Counted from the first letter of the stretch, positions 25,504 to 35,831 are shown. The stretch: 64,000 nt of DNA from Erysipelotrichaceae bacterium (GCA_017473335.1 JAFULN010000040.1:54728-118727), one strand, 5' to 3'. The notes: a model not told the origin generated them from the letters alone. Numbers and translations are program-made.

Positions 25504-26304
25504 CTATTTCACATAATAATGACGCTTAATCCATTGGGATACGCCATCAAGTCCAGGTGATAAAATACGCTCATTGACATTCATCTGATCTAACATATCT
25601 CGAATTCTCCAGCGAATGTCCTTATCAATTACATAACAAACAGTATTTTTCGTATTTCTTGCAAGGAACTCTTCAATATCTGTCATCTGATCTGGAATAA
25701 TAGAGAAATAAGAATATTGATTGGCAATACGCTGTTCTAAAGATGGAGGTTCAACCAGAACCATGGCGCTTCCATTCATATCCTGATCATAGTCTTCAAT
25801 TCCAGATACCAGCGTTCTTAACATATCAACACTCATCAGATTGGCATTTTCTTTTCTCAGTATCTCGCGATATTTCTCTGGTAAAAGTGCGTTAATTTCC
25901 TTATAATCGATTTTCCAAACTAAGCAGTCATGTTTACTCATCTTTGATAAATCTTCGCCGCTGGTCGCAAAATGAAGTGCTGTAAGCGGTGAAATCGTCC
26001 AGTCTAAAAGACGTGTAGGAAGTCCATGATGCTGACCAACAATCATTTGTCTAAAGATGTTTCCTTCCAGCATGGGATCTTCACTAATGGCATACTTCGC
26101 AAAATTTCTTAATATTGGTTTTTCAATATCCGTTTTTTTCTCTTTACAGTTTCTTTCAAGACTGGTCATCAGTTTAAACTTTGCATTAGGCATTCCACGA
26201 TACAAAAAAGCTGAACGATAACGTTCTTCTTTTTCATAATAAACTTGTTCAAGAAATAATTTTGATACTTCTTCTAATGTATGTAAATGAATGATTTTAA
26301 TCAT
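25504..26304 (-). CDS. FRG-domain protein
   Basis: 266 aa. The FRG domain is named for its F-x-x-R-G motif; here FLYRGMPNAKFKLMTSLERN lies near residue 33, and GQHHGLPTRLLDWTISPLTALHFA near 90-113 is the other conserved block. The C-terminal part (YVIDKDIRWRIRDML) also fits. The biochemical role of FRG proteins is not established; many sit near defence or mobile genes. It lies upstream of the LCP gene and is probably cotranscribed with it. Confidence 0.82.
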   Translation of the reverse strand: MIKIIHLHTLEEVSKLFLEQVYYEKEERYRSAFLYRGMPNAKFKLMTSLERNCKEKKTDIEKPILRNFAKYAISEDPMLEGNIFRQMIVGQHHGLPTRLLDWTISPLTALHFATSGEDLSKMSKHDCLVWKIDYKEINALLPEKYREILRKENANLMSVDMLRTLVSGIEDYDQDMNGSAMVLVEPPSLEQRIANQYSYFSIIPDQMTDIEEFLARNTKNTVCYVIDKDIRWRIRDMLDQMNVNERILSPGLDGVSQWIKRHYYVK

Positions 26305-26360
26305 GTTTTCACCTATCCTGTATTATTATACACGATAATTCCTGAAAGTGACATAAAGAA

Positions 26361-26385
26361 AAGCTGTCTTGAATGAAGACAGCTT
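26361..26385 (-). terminator. Terminator of the GH2 gene
   Basis: AAGCTGTCTT (26361-26370) pairs with AAGACAGCTT (26376-26385) around a 5-base loop. On the minus strand the stem is followed by TTCTTTAT. It touches the GH2 stop codon. Confidence 0.7.
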
Positions 26386-28183
26386 ACTGTTTAATTGTTA
26401 ATGAATGCCACATGTCATTGATTTCTTTGATTTTTGAAACTTCTACTTTTGGTTCATGATCAAAATTCAAAAGTCCATTGATTTCCTGCTGAACATCACT
26501 TAACTGTGTATAACAGAATCCATGCAGAGTTTCAGAAGCATAGATTGCCTCCATGATACGTTGATAATCCTGTAAAAACTCTTCTTCTGTAGTCACTGAT
26601 GTATAGCCCCATCCCTTTTCATGAACACTGTCATAGGCAATACCGCCAAATTCAGTCAACAAGATAGGCTGTCCTTCATGTCCAAATCCATTGGCAAAAA
26701 CCATTCTTCCAGCAGTTAACTGAGTTGTCAGTCCTTCTGCAGTTTTAAGATTCTTGATAAAATCTGCATATTTACCAGTTTCATAAGCTTGTCCATGACG
26801 ATAGTTATGAACACCTACGATATCACTCTTTACACATTCCCAGCCATCATTTGAGACAACAAGACGAGTTGGATCCATCGATTTAATCATATAGTACAAA
26901 GCCAGTGCATAATTCTGCTGAACACTTGAAAATAAGATATCTTCTACTCCCCAGCTTTCATTGATTGGAGTCCATGTAATAATACTAGGATGATTAAAGT
27001 CACGTTCAATGATTTCAAACCATTCTTTCATCAAGCGTTTTGATGCATCAGTATGCCATGATGGGAAAGCAGCACATTCACCCCAGACAAGAAAACCTAA
27101 ATGATCTGCCCAGTATAAGAAACGCGGATCTTCAACTTTCTGATGAATACGACAGCCGTTAAATCCCATTGATTTCATCAGTTCAATATCTTTGATAAAA
27201 TCTTCATCCTTTTCAGCAGTTAACAGCCCTTTTCTCCAGTATCCCTGATTTAAGACAAGTTTTTGATAATAAGGCTTATTGTTTAAAAAGACCATTCCGT
27301 TTTGAGTATGAATCTTACGCATTCCAAAATATGAATTCACTTCATCTAAGATTTGTGAATCATCCACAATTCTAAATGTAACATCAAATAAATTTGGTAC
27401 TTCTGGACTCCACATCCAGCCATGTTTTGCCCCATGTACACCATGATGATAGATTTCATTATGTATGAGATTTACAGAACGTACAAATTCCTTTTTATAG
27501 ATTTTCATTGAATCAGACACTAATTCTTCTCCTTGAAAGGAAATCGTTAGTTCTAAATGCTTGCCTATGCATGCATCTGTTACCTTAAACTCAAACAGTT
27601 CAGACATCGTATCCAAATCACTGCTCATTTTCACAGATGCAAGATGTGCATGATCAACAGCTTCCATCCATACCGTCTGCCAGATACCACTGGTACGTGT
27701 ATACCAGATGCCAAAAGGCTCTTTATGCCATGTCTGCTTGCCTCTAGGGATTGATTCATCAAAAGACGGGTCTTCAACCCTCAAAGTCAAAACATTCTCA
27801 CAATCGCTTAAAAAGCGTGTAATATCAAATTCAAAAGAAGTATGTCCACCTTCATGTGTACCACAAAGCTTACCATTTACATACACTTCACAGCGATAAT
27901 CCACAGCCCCAAAGTGTAAAAGAACACGTTTATCCTTCCAGTTTTCAGGTATATCTAATAAACGCTGATACCATATCACATCATGAGCAGATGTATCACA
28001 AATACCACTTAGTTCAGTCTGATACGCAAATGGCACTTCAATAGTTTTAGAAAACTCATGTCCTTTCATCCACGCTTCATCTAATCCAGCATTTGCATCA
28101 TCAAATTCAAACTGCCAGCTTCCATTTAAATTGATCCAGTCTTCTCTTACAAACTGAGGTCTAGGATACTCTTGTCTGTACAT
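26384..28183 (-). CDS. Glycoside hydrolase family 2 enzyme (beta-galactosidase/glucuronidase-like)
   Basis: 599 aa with no signal peptide, so probably cytoplasmic. The N-terminal jelly-roll sugar-binding domain has NLNGSWQFEFDD and VPFAYQTELSG, then YQRLLDIPENW. The TIM barrel carries the acid/base in TPINESWG (about 409) and the nucleophile in LLTEFGGIAYD (about 509). GFNGCRIHQKVEDPRFLYWAD is the usual barrel start. It is shorter than LacZ and closer in layout to compact GH2 enzymes. The substrate is unknown; the next gene upstream encodes a SIS-domain sugar-phosphate protein, so both may serve the same sugar. Confidence 0.9.
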   Translation of the reverse strand: MYRQEYPRPQFVREDWINLNGSWQFEFDDANAGLDEAWMKGHEFSKTIEVPFAYQTELSGICDTSAHDVIWYQRLLDIPENWKDKRVLLHFGAVDYRCEVYVNGKLCGTHEGGHTSFEFDITRFLSDCENVLTLRVEDPSFDESIPRGKQTWHKEPFGIWYTRTSGIWQTVWMEAVDHAHLASVKMSSDLDTMSELFEFKVTDACIGKHLELTISFQGEELVSDSMKIYKKEFVRSVNLIHNEIYHHGVHGAKHGWMWSPEVPNLFDVTFRIVDDSQILDEVNSYFGMRKIHTQNGMVFLNNKPYYQKLVLNQGYWRKGLLTAEKDEDFIKDIELMKSMGFNGCRIHQKVEDPRFLYWADHLGFLVWGECAAFPSWHTDASKRLMKEWFEIIERDFNHPSIITWTPINESWGVEDILFSSVQQNYALALYYMIKSMDPTRLVVSNDGWECVKSDIVGVHNYRHGQAYETGKYADFIKNLKTAEGLTTQLTAGRMVFANGFGHEGQPILLTEFGGIAYDSVHEKGWGYTSVTTEEEFLQDYQRIMEAIYASETLHGFCYTQLSDVQQEINGLLNFDHEPKVEVSKIKEINDMWHSLTIKQ

Positions 28184-28239
28184 ATTTCATCCTCCAGATT
28201 TCATAATTTCATTGTATCAGTTTACAAAATAAAATTCAC

Positions 28240-29328
28240 TTATAATCCGATTTCTTTACCTGTTTTAGCAGATTTAGTATCCATGGCTTCAGTAAAGGCA
28301 ACACGTTTTTCTAGCATAGGATTAACCCATTTGGCATGTCCATTTGCTGCAACTATCTGCATAGAAATAATATTAATCAGTACTGCCATATCTTCAGATA
28401 AATCATGTTCCACAATGCATGCCTTAGAATCATTGACTGGTGTATTAGTGATGAGATAAACATTCTCTGTTAAACGATGCACTTCATGATACAGCTTCAA
28501 GATTCTTTCTTTGTTTTGACCACCTGTATCTAAAATAAAGAGAGTCTTATCCCCATTGATTTCATAACATGGTCCATGCAAGAATTCTTCTGCTTCAAAG
28601 GCTGTGCAGGCTTTTCCCATCGTTTCCTGCATCTTTAATGCCCCTTCTAAAGCAGCACCAAATCCTGGTCCAACTCCAAGTACCTGTGCACGATGAAAGT
28701 CATATAAGCCATCTGCATTTCTTTCATACCAGGCATTGACCACTGGAATCGCACGTTCTATTACATCACACATCTTCAAAAGCTCATCTTTATATGACGC
28801 ATATTCTACTTCAGTCATCCTTTGTTTTTTAACAGCTGCCTCTAATGCAAACAGCATGTAAAACAGTACACCGGTTGAAAAGCCTTTGGTTACAAAACCA
28901 ATCTTTTCAATCCCCATGCCCCAGTTGACAATCACATCACAATGATTTTTCATTACACTCTCAACATTTCCAGTAACACCTACAACCTTGCATCCAGCAT
29001 CCCTTAGCATCTGCATTGCCTGATTGGTGTTATTGCTTCTGCCAGACTGTCCCATGCCAATATAGAACGTATCTTCATCAAACACACGCTCATAATGCAG
29101 TGCAGTAAAAGATGTCATGACTTCTACTTTAACTTTCAAAATCTTCTCTACGAAGTATTTAGGAGTCAATGCAGCATGATAACTTGATCCAGAAGATAAA
29201 ATCATGATTCTTTTATAATCACGCTCACAAAACAAATCTACAACTTTCTGAGTCAATTCTTTTGAATGATAAATATTTTTGCGACATTGATCAGGTGTCT
29301 CACAAATATACTGAAACATCGTTTCCAT
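28240..29328 (-). CDS. SIS-domain sugar-phosphate isomerase/deglycase (GlmS- or FrlB-like)
   Basis: 362 aa with two SIS sub-domains and no glutaminase domain. The first has ILSSGSSYHAALTPKYFVEK (about 44-63) and GMGQSGRSNNTNQAM (about 92-106); the second has GVGPGFGAALEGALKMQET (about 217-235) and EAEEFLHGPCYEINGD (about 245-260), typical of GlmS/FrlB-type proteins. It may deglycate fructosamine-6-phosphates or deaminate an amino-sugar phosphate. AAGGAGA precedes the start. It lies 56 bases upstream of the GH2 gene on the same strand. Confidence 0.85.
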   Translation of the reverse strand: METMFQYICETPDQCRKNIYHSKELTQKVVDLFCERDYKRIMILSSGSSYHAALTPKYFVEKILKVKVEVMTSFTALHYERVFDEDTFYIGMGQSGRSNNTNQAMQMLRDAGCKVVGVTGNVESVMKNHCDVIVNWGMGIEKIGFVTKGFSTGVLFYMLFALEAAVKKQRMTEVEYASYKDELLKMCDVIERAIPVVNAWYERNADGLYDFHRAQVLGVGPGFGAALEGALKMQETMGKACTAFEAEEFLHGPCYEINGDKTLFILDTGGQNKERILKLYHEVHRLTENVYLITNTPVNDSKACIVEHDLSEDMAVLINIISMQIVAANGHAKWVNPMLEKRVAFTEAMDTKSAKTGKEIGL

Positions 29329-29534
29329 AAAAAATCTCCTTTATTCTGAGTTCATTATATCTTACTTTATGAAACAGTACCATTCCTACCTTATTTTTGA
29401 TGGCTGTTTTTACATATTGAACTATCTCTAGTTCTAATATGGCAATATAGTCATCACAAATATCAATCCATCCTGTGCTATAAGACAAAGCTATGATAAA
29501 ATAAATATATTCATAAAGAAATCAGGTGAAGCAC

Positions 29535-30599
29535 ATGAAAAAATATAATGACAATACACAAGTCTTTACATCAGAAAATGGAGGACTCATCTTAAAAGAA
29601 AACGGTGATCTTTATGCATGTGGATCTAATAGTGAAAGACGTTTTGGCATCAATGATGAGTTCATCCCTTACAATCATCCAAAGCTCATTTTAAAAGATG
29701 TAAAACATGCAGCTTTATCATTTTCAAATATGTTATATATCGATCAGTATGATAAAGTTCACATTGTAGGCGATAATGAATATGCAAAGTATTTTACAGG
29801 ATTTAAAAATGCTGAAAAAGTCTATGCCCTTGGCTATATCTTTCTAATCAAAGCCAAAGATGGCAAGTTTTATGGATTTGGCAAGAATGCACCTTTCAGC
29901 AAAGAATACAAATATTGGTCAGGTGTCTTTCAGTCAACCGTTGAAATACCAGTCTGTGATCCAGTAACAGTTCAAGCAAAGATCCATCCTGCCTTTGAAT
30001 CATTAATCAGTTTCAACAATAAACACATCCAAAAATATGAAGAATCAATTTTTGAAACAGAAACCTTTGCAATGATTCGTAAACAATACCCAAACAAACA
30101 TCTTTTTCCTAAGTTATTGATTACCTCTGAAGAACTTGTATCAACAGAAAATCCTTCAGATCAAAACTCATCAGATTGTGTACAGACATATCATATCACC
30201 TACCAGCCTATTATTTGGTATATGGATCACGATATCTATACTCCTGTTATTTACACAAAAGATGATTACAGAGAATCATTTTATTATGCAGGATGCATGT
30301 TTGCCTCTTCAAATGAACCAGAATTCAGCAGCTTCAATTACATCAAAAAGGCATCTTCCGTTCAGTTAACTAATTTCATGTTGTTAACAGATAATACACT
30401 TCATGTCGTAACAGGCAAACAGAAATCCATGTTCTACATGAATGATGTTGCAGATGTCAGTGCTTTTGGCAGTGTTATCCTGATATCAAAAACAGATGGA
30501 CAAGTCCTGTATGGAGTTGATCAAACAGCTAAACTCATTAAAAAATCCCTGTTTAAAACACAGGTCAATTATCAGCTTGAAGAATGTCATATTGACTAA
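29535..30599 (+). CDS. RCC1-like repeat protein
   Basis: 354 aa from ATG 29535 (AGGTGA 6 bases upstream); a GTG at 29526 overlaps that site. Repeated strands such as GGLILKENGDLYACGSNSER, LGYIFLIKAKDGKFYGFGKN and VILISKTDGQVLYGVD match RCC1-type beta-propeller blades, here diverged and few. No signal peptide is visible. The function is unknown; RCC1-like propellers usually bind proteins. Confidence 0.6.
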   Translation: MKKYNDNTQVFTSENGGLILKENGDLYACGSNSERRFGINDEFIPYNHPKLILKDVKHAALSFSNMLYIDQYDKVHIVGDNEYAKYFTGFKNAEKVYALGYIFLIKAKDGKFYGFGKNAPFSKEYKYWSGVFQSTVEIPVCDPVTVQAKIHPAFESLISFNNKHIQKYEESIFETETFAMIRKQYPNKHLFPKLLITSEELVSTENPSDQNSSDCVQTYHITYQPIIWYMDHDIYTPVIYTKDDYRESFYYAGCMFASSNEPEFSSFNYIKKASSVQLTNFMLLTDNTLHVVTGKQKSMFYMNDVADVSAFGSVILISKTDGQVLYGVDQTAKLIKKSLFKTQVNYQLEECHID

Positions 30600-30618
30600 A
30601 TCACCAATATCAAAACAA

Positions 30619-30665
30619 GTAAGCATTGACACCCCTTTGTATCCAATGCTTACTCTTATTTTTTT
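30619..30665 (+). terminator. Terminator after the RCC1-like gene
   Basis: GTAAGCATTG (30619-30628) pairs perfectly with CAATGCTTAC (30644-30653), followed by TCTTATTTTTTTG. Confidence 0.85.
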
Positions 30666-30761
30666 GAGATATTTTAACTATTTTAACACTATTGCATCTA
30701 TAGTACTTCATTTTAAAAGTAAGTTCGTGTAAAATAAAAATGTTGTATAAAGGGGTATACT

Positions 30762-32078
30762 ATGACACTTAAGAAAAAAGAAATGCTATTGATCAGCTTT
30801 ATGCTGTTTTCCTTATTTTTTGGTGCAGGAAATTTAATTTTCCCACCATTTTTAGGTCAGAATGCAGGAAATCAGACCATTGCTGCACTAATTGGCTTTT
30901 TAATCACAGCAGTTGTGTTACCAGTACTTGGAGTTATTGTTGTTGCAAAATTTGATGGACTTGATCTATTAGCAGGAAAAGTCAGCAAAAAATTTGCGCT
31001 TGTTTTTACTGTGCTGATTTACTTATCCATTGGTCCAGGTCTTGGCATTCCTCGTGCTGCTTCAGTTCCTTTTGAGATGGCTGTTGCACCTTATCTTCCA
31101 GAAGGATCAAATTTAACTGTCTTCATGATTTTGTATTCATTGATTTTCTTCATCGCTGCAACATGGGTTGCTATGAATCCTGGAAAACTAGTAGATCGAA
31201 TTGGTAAAGTGCTGACTCCAAGCTTGCTGCTGCTGATTTTCATTTTGTTTATCAGCTTTGTGCTAAATGGTGAAAAATCTGTTGCAGCTGCACAGCCTGC
31301 TTATCAAAACCTTCCGTTTTTAGTAGGATTTTCTGAAGGCTATCAGACCATGGATACCATTGCAGCCTTGAATTTCGGACTTGTCATTGCAACAACTTTG
31401 GCCTCTTTTGGATTAAAAGAAAAGAAAAGCATTGTTAAGCATACCGTTTTTGCAGGTATTGCAGCAGGCATGATTCTGGCATTGGTTTACATGATGTTAA
31501 GTACTATGGGAATGTACAGCTCAGGCATTTATCCAATTCAAGACAATGGAGCATGGACACTTAGATGCATTGTGTATCAGCTGTACGGAAATCCTGGCGC
31601 TATCCTTTTAGCAGCGATCTTTACATTAGCGTGTCTCACAACTTGTGTTGGCTTGATTACTTCCATTTCTCAGTTCTTTTCAACTTTATGGAAAAAGTTT
31701 ACTTATCATCAATATGTCTTTGGAATCGTCATCTTCTCATTTCTCATCTGCAACTTAGGATTAAATGCCATTTTAAGCATTTCAATTCCGATTCTAAACG
31801 CAATTTATCCAGTATCCATTATGCTCATTCTATTGGGGCTTACTGATTTTTTATGGAAAAACAATCCGTATGCTTATCCAATTGTCATCAGTGCAACTGC
31901 TCTCATCAGTGTTGTCAGCGCATTAGAAACAGCAGGATTCTCATTAGGTTTTATCACAGATATCTGTCATCTGCTACCACTTTACTCTTCTGGATTTGGA
32001 TGGGTAAGTGTTGCTGCAGGTGCACTTCTCTTCAGTATTCTAATTCATTTTATATCAAAACCAAAAGGCGCTTATTAG
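30762..32078 (+). CDS. brnQ: Branched-chain amino acid:cation symporter
   Basis: 438 aa with about 12 membrane segments. FSLFFGAGNLIFPPFLGQNAG near the N-terminus is the LIVCS/BrnQ signature, and YLSIGPGLGIPRAASVPFEMA follows. It imports leucine, isoleucine and valine with Na+ or H+. AAAGGGGT precedes the ATG. It stands alone between terminators at 30619 and 32109. Confidence 0.94.
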   Translation: MTLKKKEMLLISFMLFSLFFGAGNLIFPPFLGQNAGNQTIAALIGFLITAVVLPVLGVIVVAKFDGLDLLAGKVSKKFALVFTVLIYLSIGPGLGIPRAASVPFEMAVAPYLPEGSNLTVFMILYSLIFFIAATWVAMNPGKLVDRIGKVLTPSLLLLIFILFISFVLNGEKSVAAAQPAYQNLPFLVGFSEGYQTMDTIAALNFGLVIATTLASFGLKEKKSIVKHTVFAGIAAGMILALVYMMLSTMGMYSSGIYPIQDNGAWTLRCIVYQLYGNPGAILLAAIFTLACLTTCVGLITSISQFFSTLWKKFTYHQYVFGIVIFSFLICNLGLNAILSISIPILNAIYPVSIMLILLGLTDFLWKNNPYAYPIVISATALISVVSALETAGFSLGFITDICHLLPLYSSGFGWVSVAAGALLFSILIHFISKPKGAY

Positions 32079-32108
32079 TGAGCATACTGAAAAACTAATC
32101 TAAATAAT

Positions 32109-32140
32109 AATGACCTGCCATTTTAAGCAGGTCATTTTTT
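32109..32140 (+). terminator. Terminator of brnQ
   Basis: AATGACCTGC (32109-32118) pairs with GCAGGTCATT (32127-32136), followed by TTTT. Confidence 0.85.
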
Positions 32141-32168
32141 ATCCCCATTAGATGGCGGAGTACTTCTG

Positions 32169-35100
32169 TTATTTCTCAAAATTTTCTACAGCATTACAGC
32201 TTTCTTTTGAACCTGATTGAAAGTTTGTGCAACCAAAGATGAAACCATTATTGTTCTTCTTTTGTTTAACAATCATGTAGCCATCTTTACATCTTGAACA
32301 CTTATGAATTTCTCCCATACCTTGAACATTATTTGTCATAAAATCACAAATTTCAGGTTCATTAGTACAAATGTACAAAAGTAAGCCATAATTTTTATTG
32401 TATTCACGTTTTAAAGGCATGCCACAACGCGGACATTTCATTTTAATCTTATCATGGATGCTCAAATCAATATCCAATGGTGCTTTTACACCATGTTCTT
32501 TAATCAGTTCAACCAGAAAACGTGAGCAATGTGACTTTGGGGCAAGCATATACACACGATTTTTAGTTCGTGTAAGTGCCACATACAATAATCTTCTTTC
32601 TTCTGCAAACTCTACAGTATGATCTTCATAAGTTACTAGCTTTAGAATTGGGTCATCTTCAATTTGACTAGGGAATCCATATTTTCCATCTTCCATATTC
32701 AAAAGAATGACATTATCATACCCTAACCCTTTTGAACTATGAACAGTCATAAAGTCAACTCTTACCTTTGGATATGCAACACAGTAAATCTGCCTTTCAT
32801 TCTTCATCTCAAAGAACCCGCTATTTACCAGATGTTTAGCCTCAAAACCATATCTTCCCAGAAGCAGAATAGATTTTTGTTCTCCAAATTCTTTGACTAT
32901 TTCACCAACAGCTTTCGATGCTGCGGCTCCTTTTTCTTTTGCTTTTCTGCTTTCATTATCATATGACAAGATAACAATTGGATTTTCCAGTTTTTTCGGA
33001 GATAACAAGCGTTTAGTAATTTGCATCGGATTCTTCTGAACAAAATTTCCTGCAATGTCAATCAACTCTTGAGAATTACGATATGTGTGTGTAATTTGAC
33101 GCTCTGTGCCACAACCCACAATTTCTAAGAAACGTGTAAATAATGTAATGTCTGAACCAGCAAATGCGAAAATTGATTGCCAGTCATCACCTACTGCTAT
33201 AATTTTAGAATTCGTTACTTCTGATAATTTCTTTGCTAAATTAAATCGCTGACGCGCAATATCTTGGAATTCATCGATAATGATATACTTATAAGGAAGT
33301 TGACGTTTAGAATCAGCAATATCTTTTAACATTTTCTCAGCCAGATTAATCATGTCTTCAAAGTCTATTTGATTATGACGTCTTAACTCATCGTCATAAT
33401 AAATATAAACTTCTTTACAAATATCCAGGAACAATTTAGTTCTAACATTGTTTGCTTCTGCTTTCAATTTCTCAAAGTCTTCAAGCTGATAACCTGACCC
33501 TTTAAAACGTGATATAAAGTTCATCAAAAAGATGACAAAATGGATACAGTATTTATCTGAATCACTGTTAACCAGTGCTTGATAAACTTCTTTGCTATCA
33601 CGTTCAACAAGAGTGAACCCTTTATTCTTCAGTTCTTCTTTCAAATGATCAAGCAAAGGACGATGATCTTTGTAGGATGAATATGTTGTGATTAACGGTG
33701 TGTGAAACTGTTTGTGCAAACGAATTTTATCATTGATATTCTTGATATAAACTTTCAAATTTTCTTCTGTATAAAGAGGATTTTTCCCTTCATCAGAAAT
33801 ACCAAAATGTTCAAGATATACTCTTAATTCCCCCTGTTTAATGCAGAAATCTGGTGTATATTTCTTTTTAGCCCCAGGAATCGGATGAGGATACACAGGT
33901 TCATATTCATAATCAAGTTGATTCAGGTAAAGAAAATTAGCAATCTGTACTTCTTGCACAGAACGTAAATATTCGCCAGTAATTGTCTTGTTCTTTTTAG
34001 AACGGGAGTCCATTACTTGTGCATTGTATATACCAAGATTACTTTTAATCGTTTCGTATATTTTTTCAGATTTATATTGATGGTACTGATTTAATGACTT
34101 AAAATTCGCAAACTCCTCATCAATATCGAAATAATAACCAAAAAACAGAATAATGTTTCTCAATAATCTATCATTGTCATAAATCTTGTTTTTAATGCAT
34201 TCATAAACATAGTTATAGGATGAATACAGGATTTCAGCAGGGACCTGATCAGATTTCCTTAATATCTCATAGCCAAATGCATGGAAAGTACAAATCTTGC
34301 ATGGTATTTTCAGCTTATCATTAATACGGTCTCTTAATTCATTAATAGCCATATTAGTATAAGAAATAACCACTATTTCATTTGGATCAACATTTCTTTT
34401 CTCAACCAAATATTTTACTTTGGCAGCCATTGTTGTTGTCTTTCCTGCACCAGCACCCGCAATCAAAAGACAGTTGCTGTCATCAGAAACAACTGCTTTT
34501 CTCTGATCATCATCAAGTGAAATCACAGGGTCAATATCATAAAGAATCTTGTCTAAATATTCTTTTTCCTCTATAAGTTTATTACTCAAGTAAACTTCGT
34601 TATACTTTTCGAAATTTTCAATCTTTAGACTACGATAATTACTATAAAAATAGCGAGCAAGTTCTATATCGAGCGCTCCCTTTTCCCCTCGATTTTTAAT
34701 CTCTTCAATATTGTCTTTTTCATTACAAAACTCAAAAGCACGAGAATACTTAGCACTTATATCATTTAAAATGAACTCATTTACATATTCTTGACTAGAA
34801 GTTAAATTTGAAAAGTCTGCTTTAAACTGATGTAATATGACTTCTAAATTATCAAATGAAACTTCAAATATTGTCTTCTCTTCTTTCCTTTCAAAAGAAA
34901 TAACAGGATCTTTATCCATTGTTAAATGTGTCTCTAAAGCCTCTATAATTTGTTTAATTCGATAGTCAACATCTGTATCCGTAAATATTCCTTTAGGTTT
35001 TGCTCCTGAATAACTATGTTTATATAAAACTCGATCTTGATACTTTTTTACCGCAAACACAGTAACTAGAAAACTGCCATTCTCATATTGCAGTTCTCTT

Positions 35101-35705
35101 CCAACTGTACGCATTACAAAATCGTTTTCTAAAAGCAAAGTATGAAATCTATTATAAACTTCAATCAATGAAGAATGTTCAAACAAGAATCTACCAACAA
35201 AAGAATCTGCAAGATCTTCATTTATAGATGCTTTGGTATTATGCTTTTCTTCTGAGAATTGTAATTCATTTCTATCAGGAATATCTTTTAACAAGTGTGT
35301 ATATTTATCAAATGACGATTTCTGATCAACAATAAAATAACCTGTACGAGAAAAACGATAAGACACCGAAAAAGTATTTTCATCCTTACTTGAATGTACT
35401 TTTAAAAACAGTTTATTCTGATCAAAGTAAACTGCTGTATTATCATTTATACTAATCAACTGATATCCTTTATTTACAAATGAGTCATGGAATTTAAGCA
35501 ACAGCTTCTGACTTTCAACAGTCATCAACTGAAACTTACGCACTTTAAAAAGAGGCTGTAATCGATTCTTTTCTTCAACATTGAAGTCAGCCTTATTATT
35601 CAATTTCACATCATCTTTTAAAACAGTTCCACAGTAAGGACAGACATTAAATGATTTTTTTATTCTTTTCTTACATGTAGGACACTTATTTGTGAACAAT
35701 CCCAT
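32169..35705 (-). CDS. UvrD/HelIV-type helicase with zinc ribbons and nuclease-like insertion
   Basis: 1178 aa. An N-terminal zinc ribbon (CPTCKKRIKKSFNVCPYCG, about 9-27) is followed by about 380 unassigned residues. The SF1 motor has Walker A IAGAGAGKTTT (about 417), IIIDEFQDIARQRF (motif II, about 808), GDDWQSIFAFAGSD, TVHSSKGLGYDNVIL and LLYVALTRTKNRVY. Within domain 1B lies a PD-(D/E)xK-like insertion: YEPVYP, YTPDFCI and VYLEHFGI (about 610-640). Two topoisomerase-type zinc fingers end the protein (CPRCGMPLKREY, CSRCKDGYM). Such proteins are often called DNA helicase IV-like. It may process DNA ends or act in defence. Confidence 0.85.
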   Translation of the reverse strand: MGLFTNKCPTCKKRIKKSFNVCPYCGTVLKDDVKLNNKADFNVEEKNRLQPLFKVRKFQLMTVESQKLLLKFHDSFVNKGYQLISINDNTAVYFDQNKLFLKVHSSKDENTFSVSYRFSRTGYFIVDQKSSFDKYTHLLKDIPDRNELQFSEEKHNTKASINEDLADSFVGRFLFEHSSLIEVYNRFHTLLLENDFVMRTVGRELQYENGSFLVTVFAVKKYQDRVLYKHSYSGAKPKGIFTDTDVDYRIKQIIEALETHLTMDKDPVISFERKEEKTIFEVSFDNLEVILHQFKADFSNLTSSQEYVNEFILNDISAKYSRAFEFCNEKDNIEEIKNRGEKGALDIELARYFYSNYRSLKIENFEKYNEVYLSNKLIEEKEYLDKILYDIDPVISLDDDQRKAVVSDDSNCLLIAGAGAGKTTTMAAKVKYLVEKRNVDPNEIVVISYTNMAINELRDRINDKLKIPCKICTFHAFGYEILRKSDQVPAEILYSSYNYVYECIKNKIYDNDRLLRNIILFFGYYFDIDEEFANFKSLNQYHQYKSEKIYETIKSNLGIYNAQVMDSRSKKNKTITGEYLRSVQEVQIANFLYLNQLDYEYEPVYPHPIPGAKKKYTPDFCIKQGELRVYLEHFGISDEGKNPLYTEENLKVYIKNINDKIRLHKQFHTPLITTYSSYKDHRPLLDHLKEELKNKGFTLVERDSKEVYQALVNSDSDKYCIHFVIFLMNFISRFKGSGYQLEDFEKLKAEANNVRTKLFLDICKEVYIYYDDELRRHNQIDFEDMINLAEKMLKDIADSKRQLPYKYIIIDEFQDIARQRFNLAKKLSEVTNSKIIAVGDDWQSIFAFAGSDITLFTRFLEIVGCGTERQITHTYRNSQELIDIAGNFVQKNPMQITKRLLSPKKLENPIVILSYDNESRKAKEKGAAASKAVGEIVKEFGEQKSILLLGRYGFEAKHLVNSGFFEMKNERQIYCVAYPKVRVDFMTVHSSKGLGYDNVILLNMEDGKYGFPSQIEDDPILKLVTYEDHTVEFAEERRLLYVALTRTKNRVYMLAPKSHCSRFLVELIKEHGVKAPLDIDLSIHDKIKMKCPRCGMPLKREYNKNYGLLLYICTNEPEICDFMTNNVQGMGEIHKCSRCKDGYMIVKQKKNNNGFIFGCTNFQSGSKESCNAVENFEK

Positions 35706-35831
35706 ATTTTACCTCTTTTGTTTATTTTACACCATTTGAAAAAAGAATTGAAGAATCATCTTTTATTATCTAATAGTCATAGAATGATAATATCTCTTTC
35801 CTCTTGCCTATGAATTGATATTTTGTTATAT

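Noticed and set aside
29300..29488. Minus-strand frame of 62 codons upstream of the SIS gene
   Set aside because: It overlaps the promoter region and the start of the SIS gene in another frame, with no coding character.
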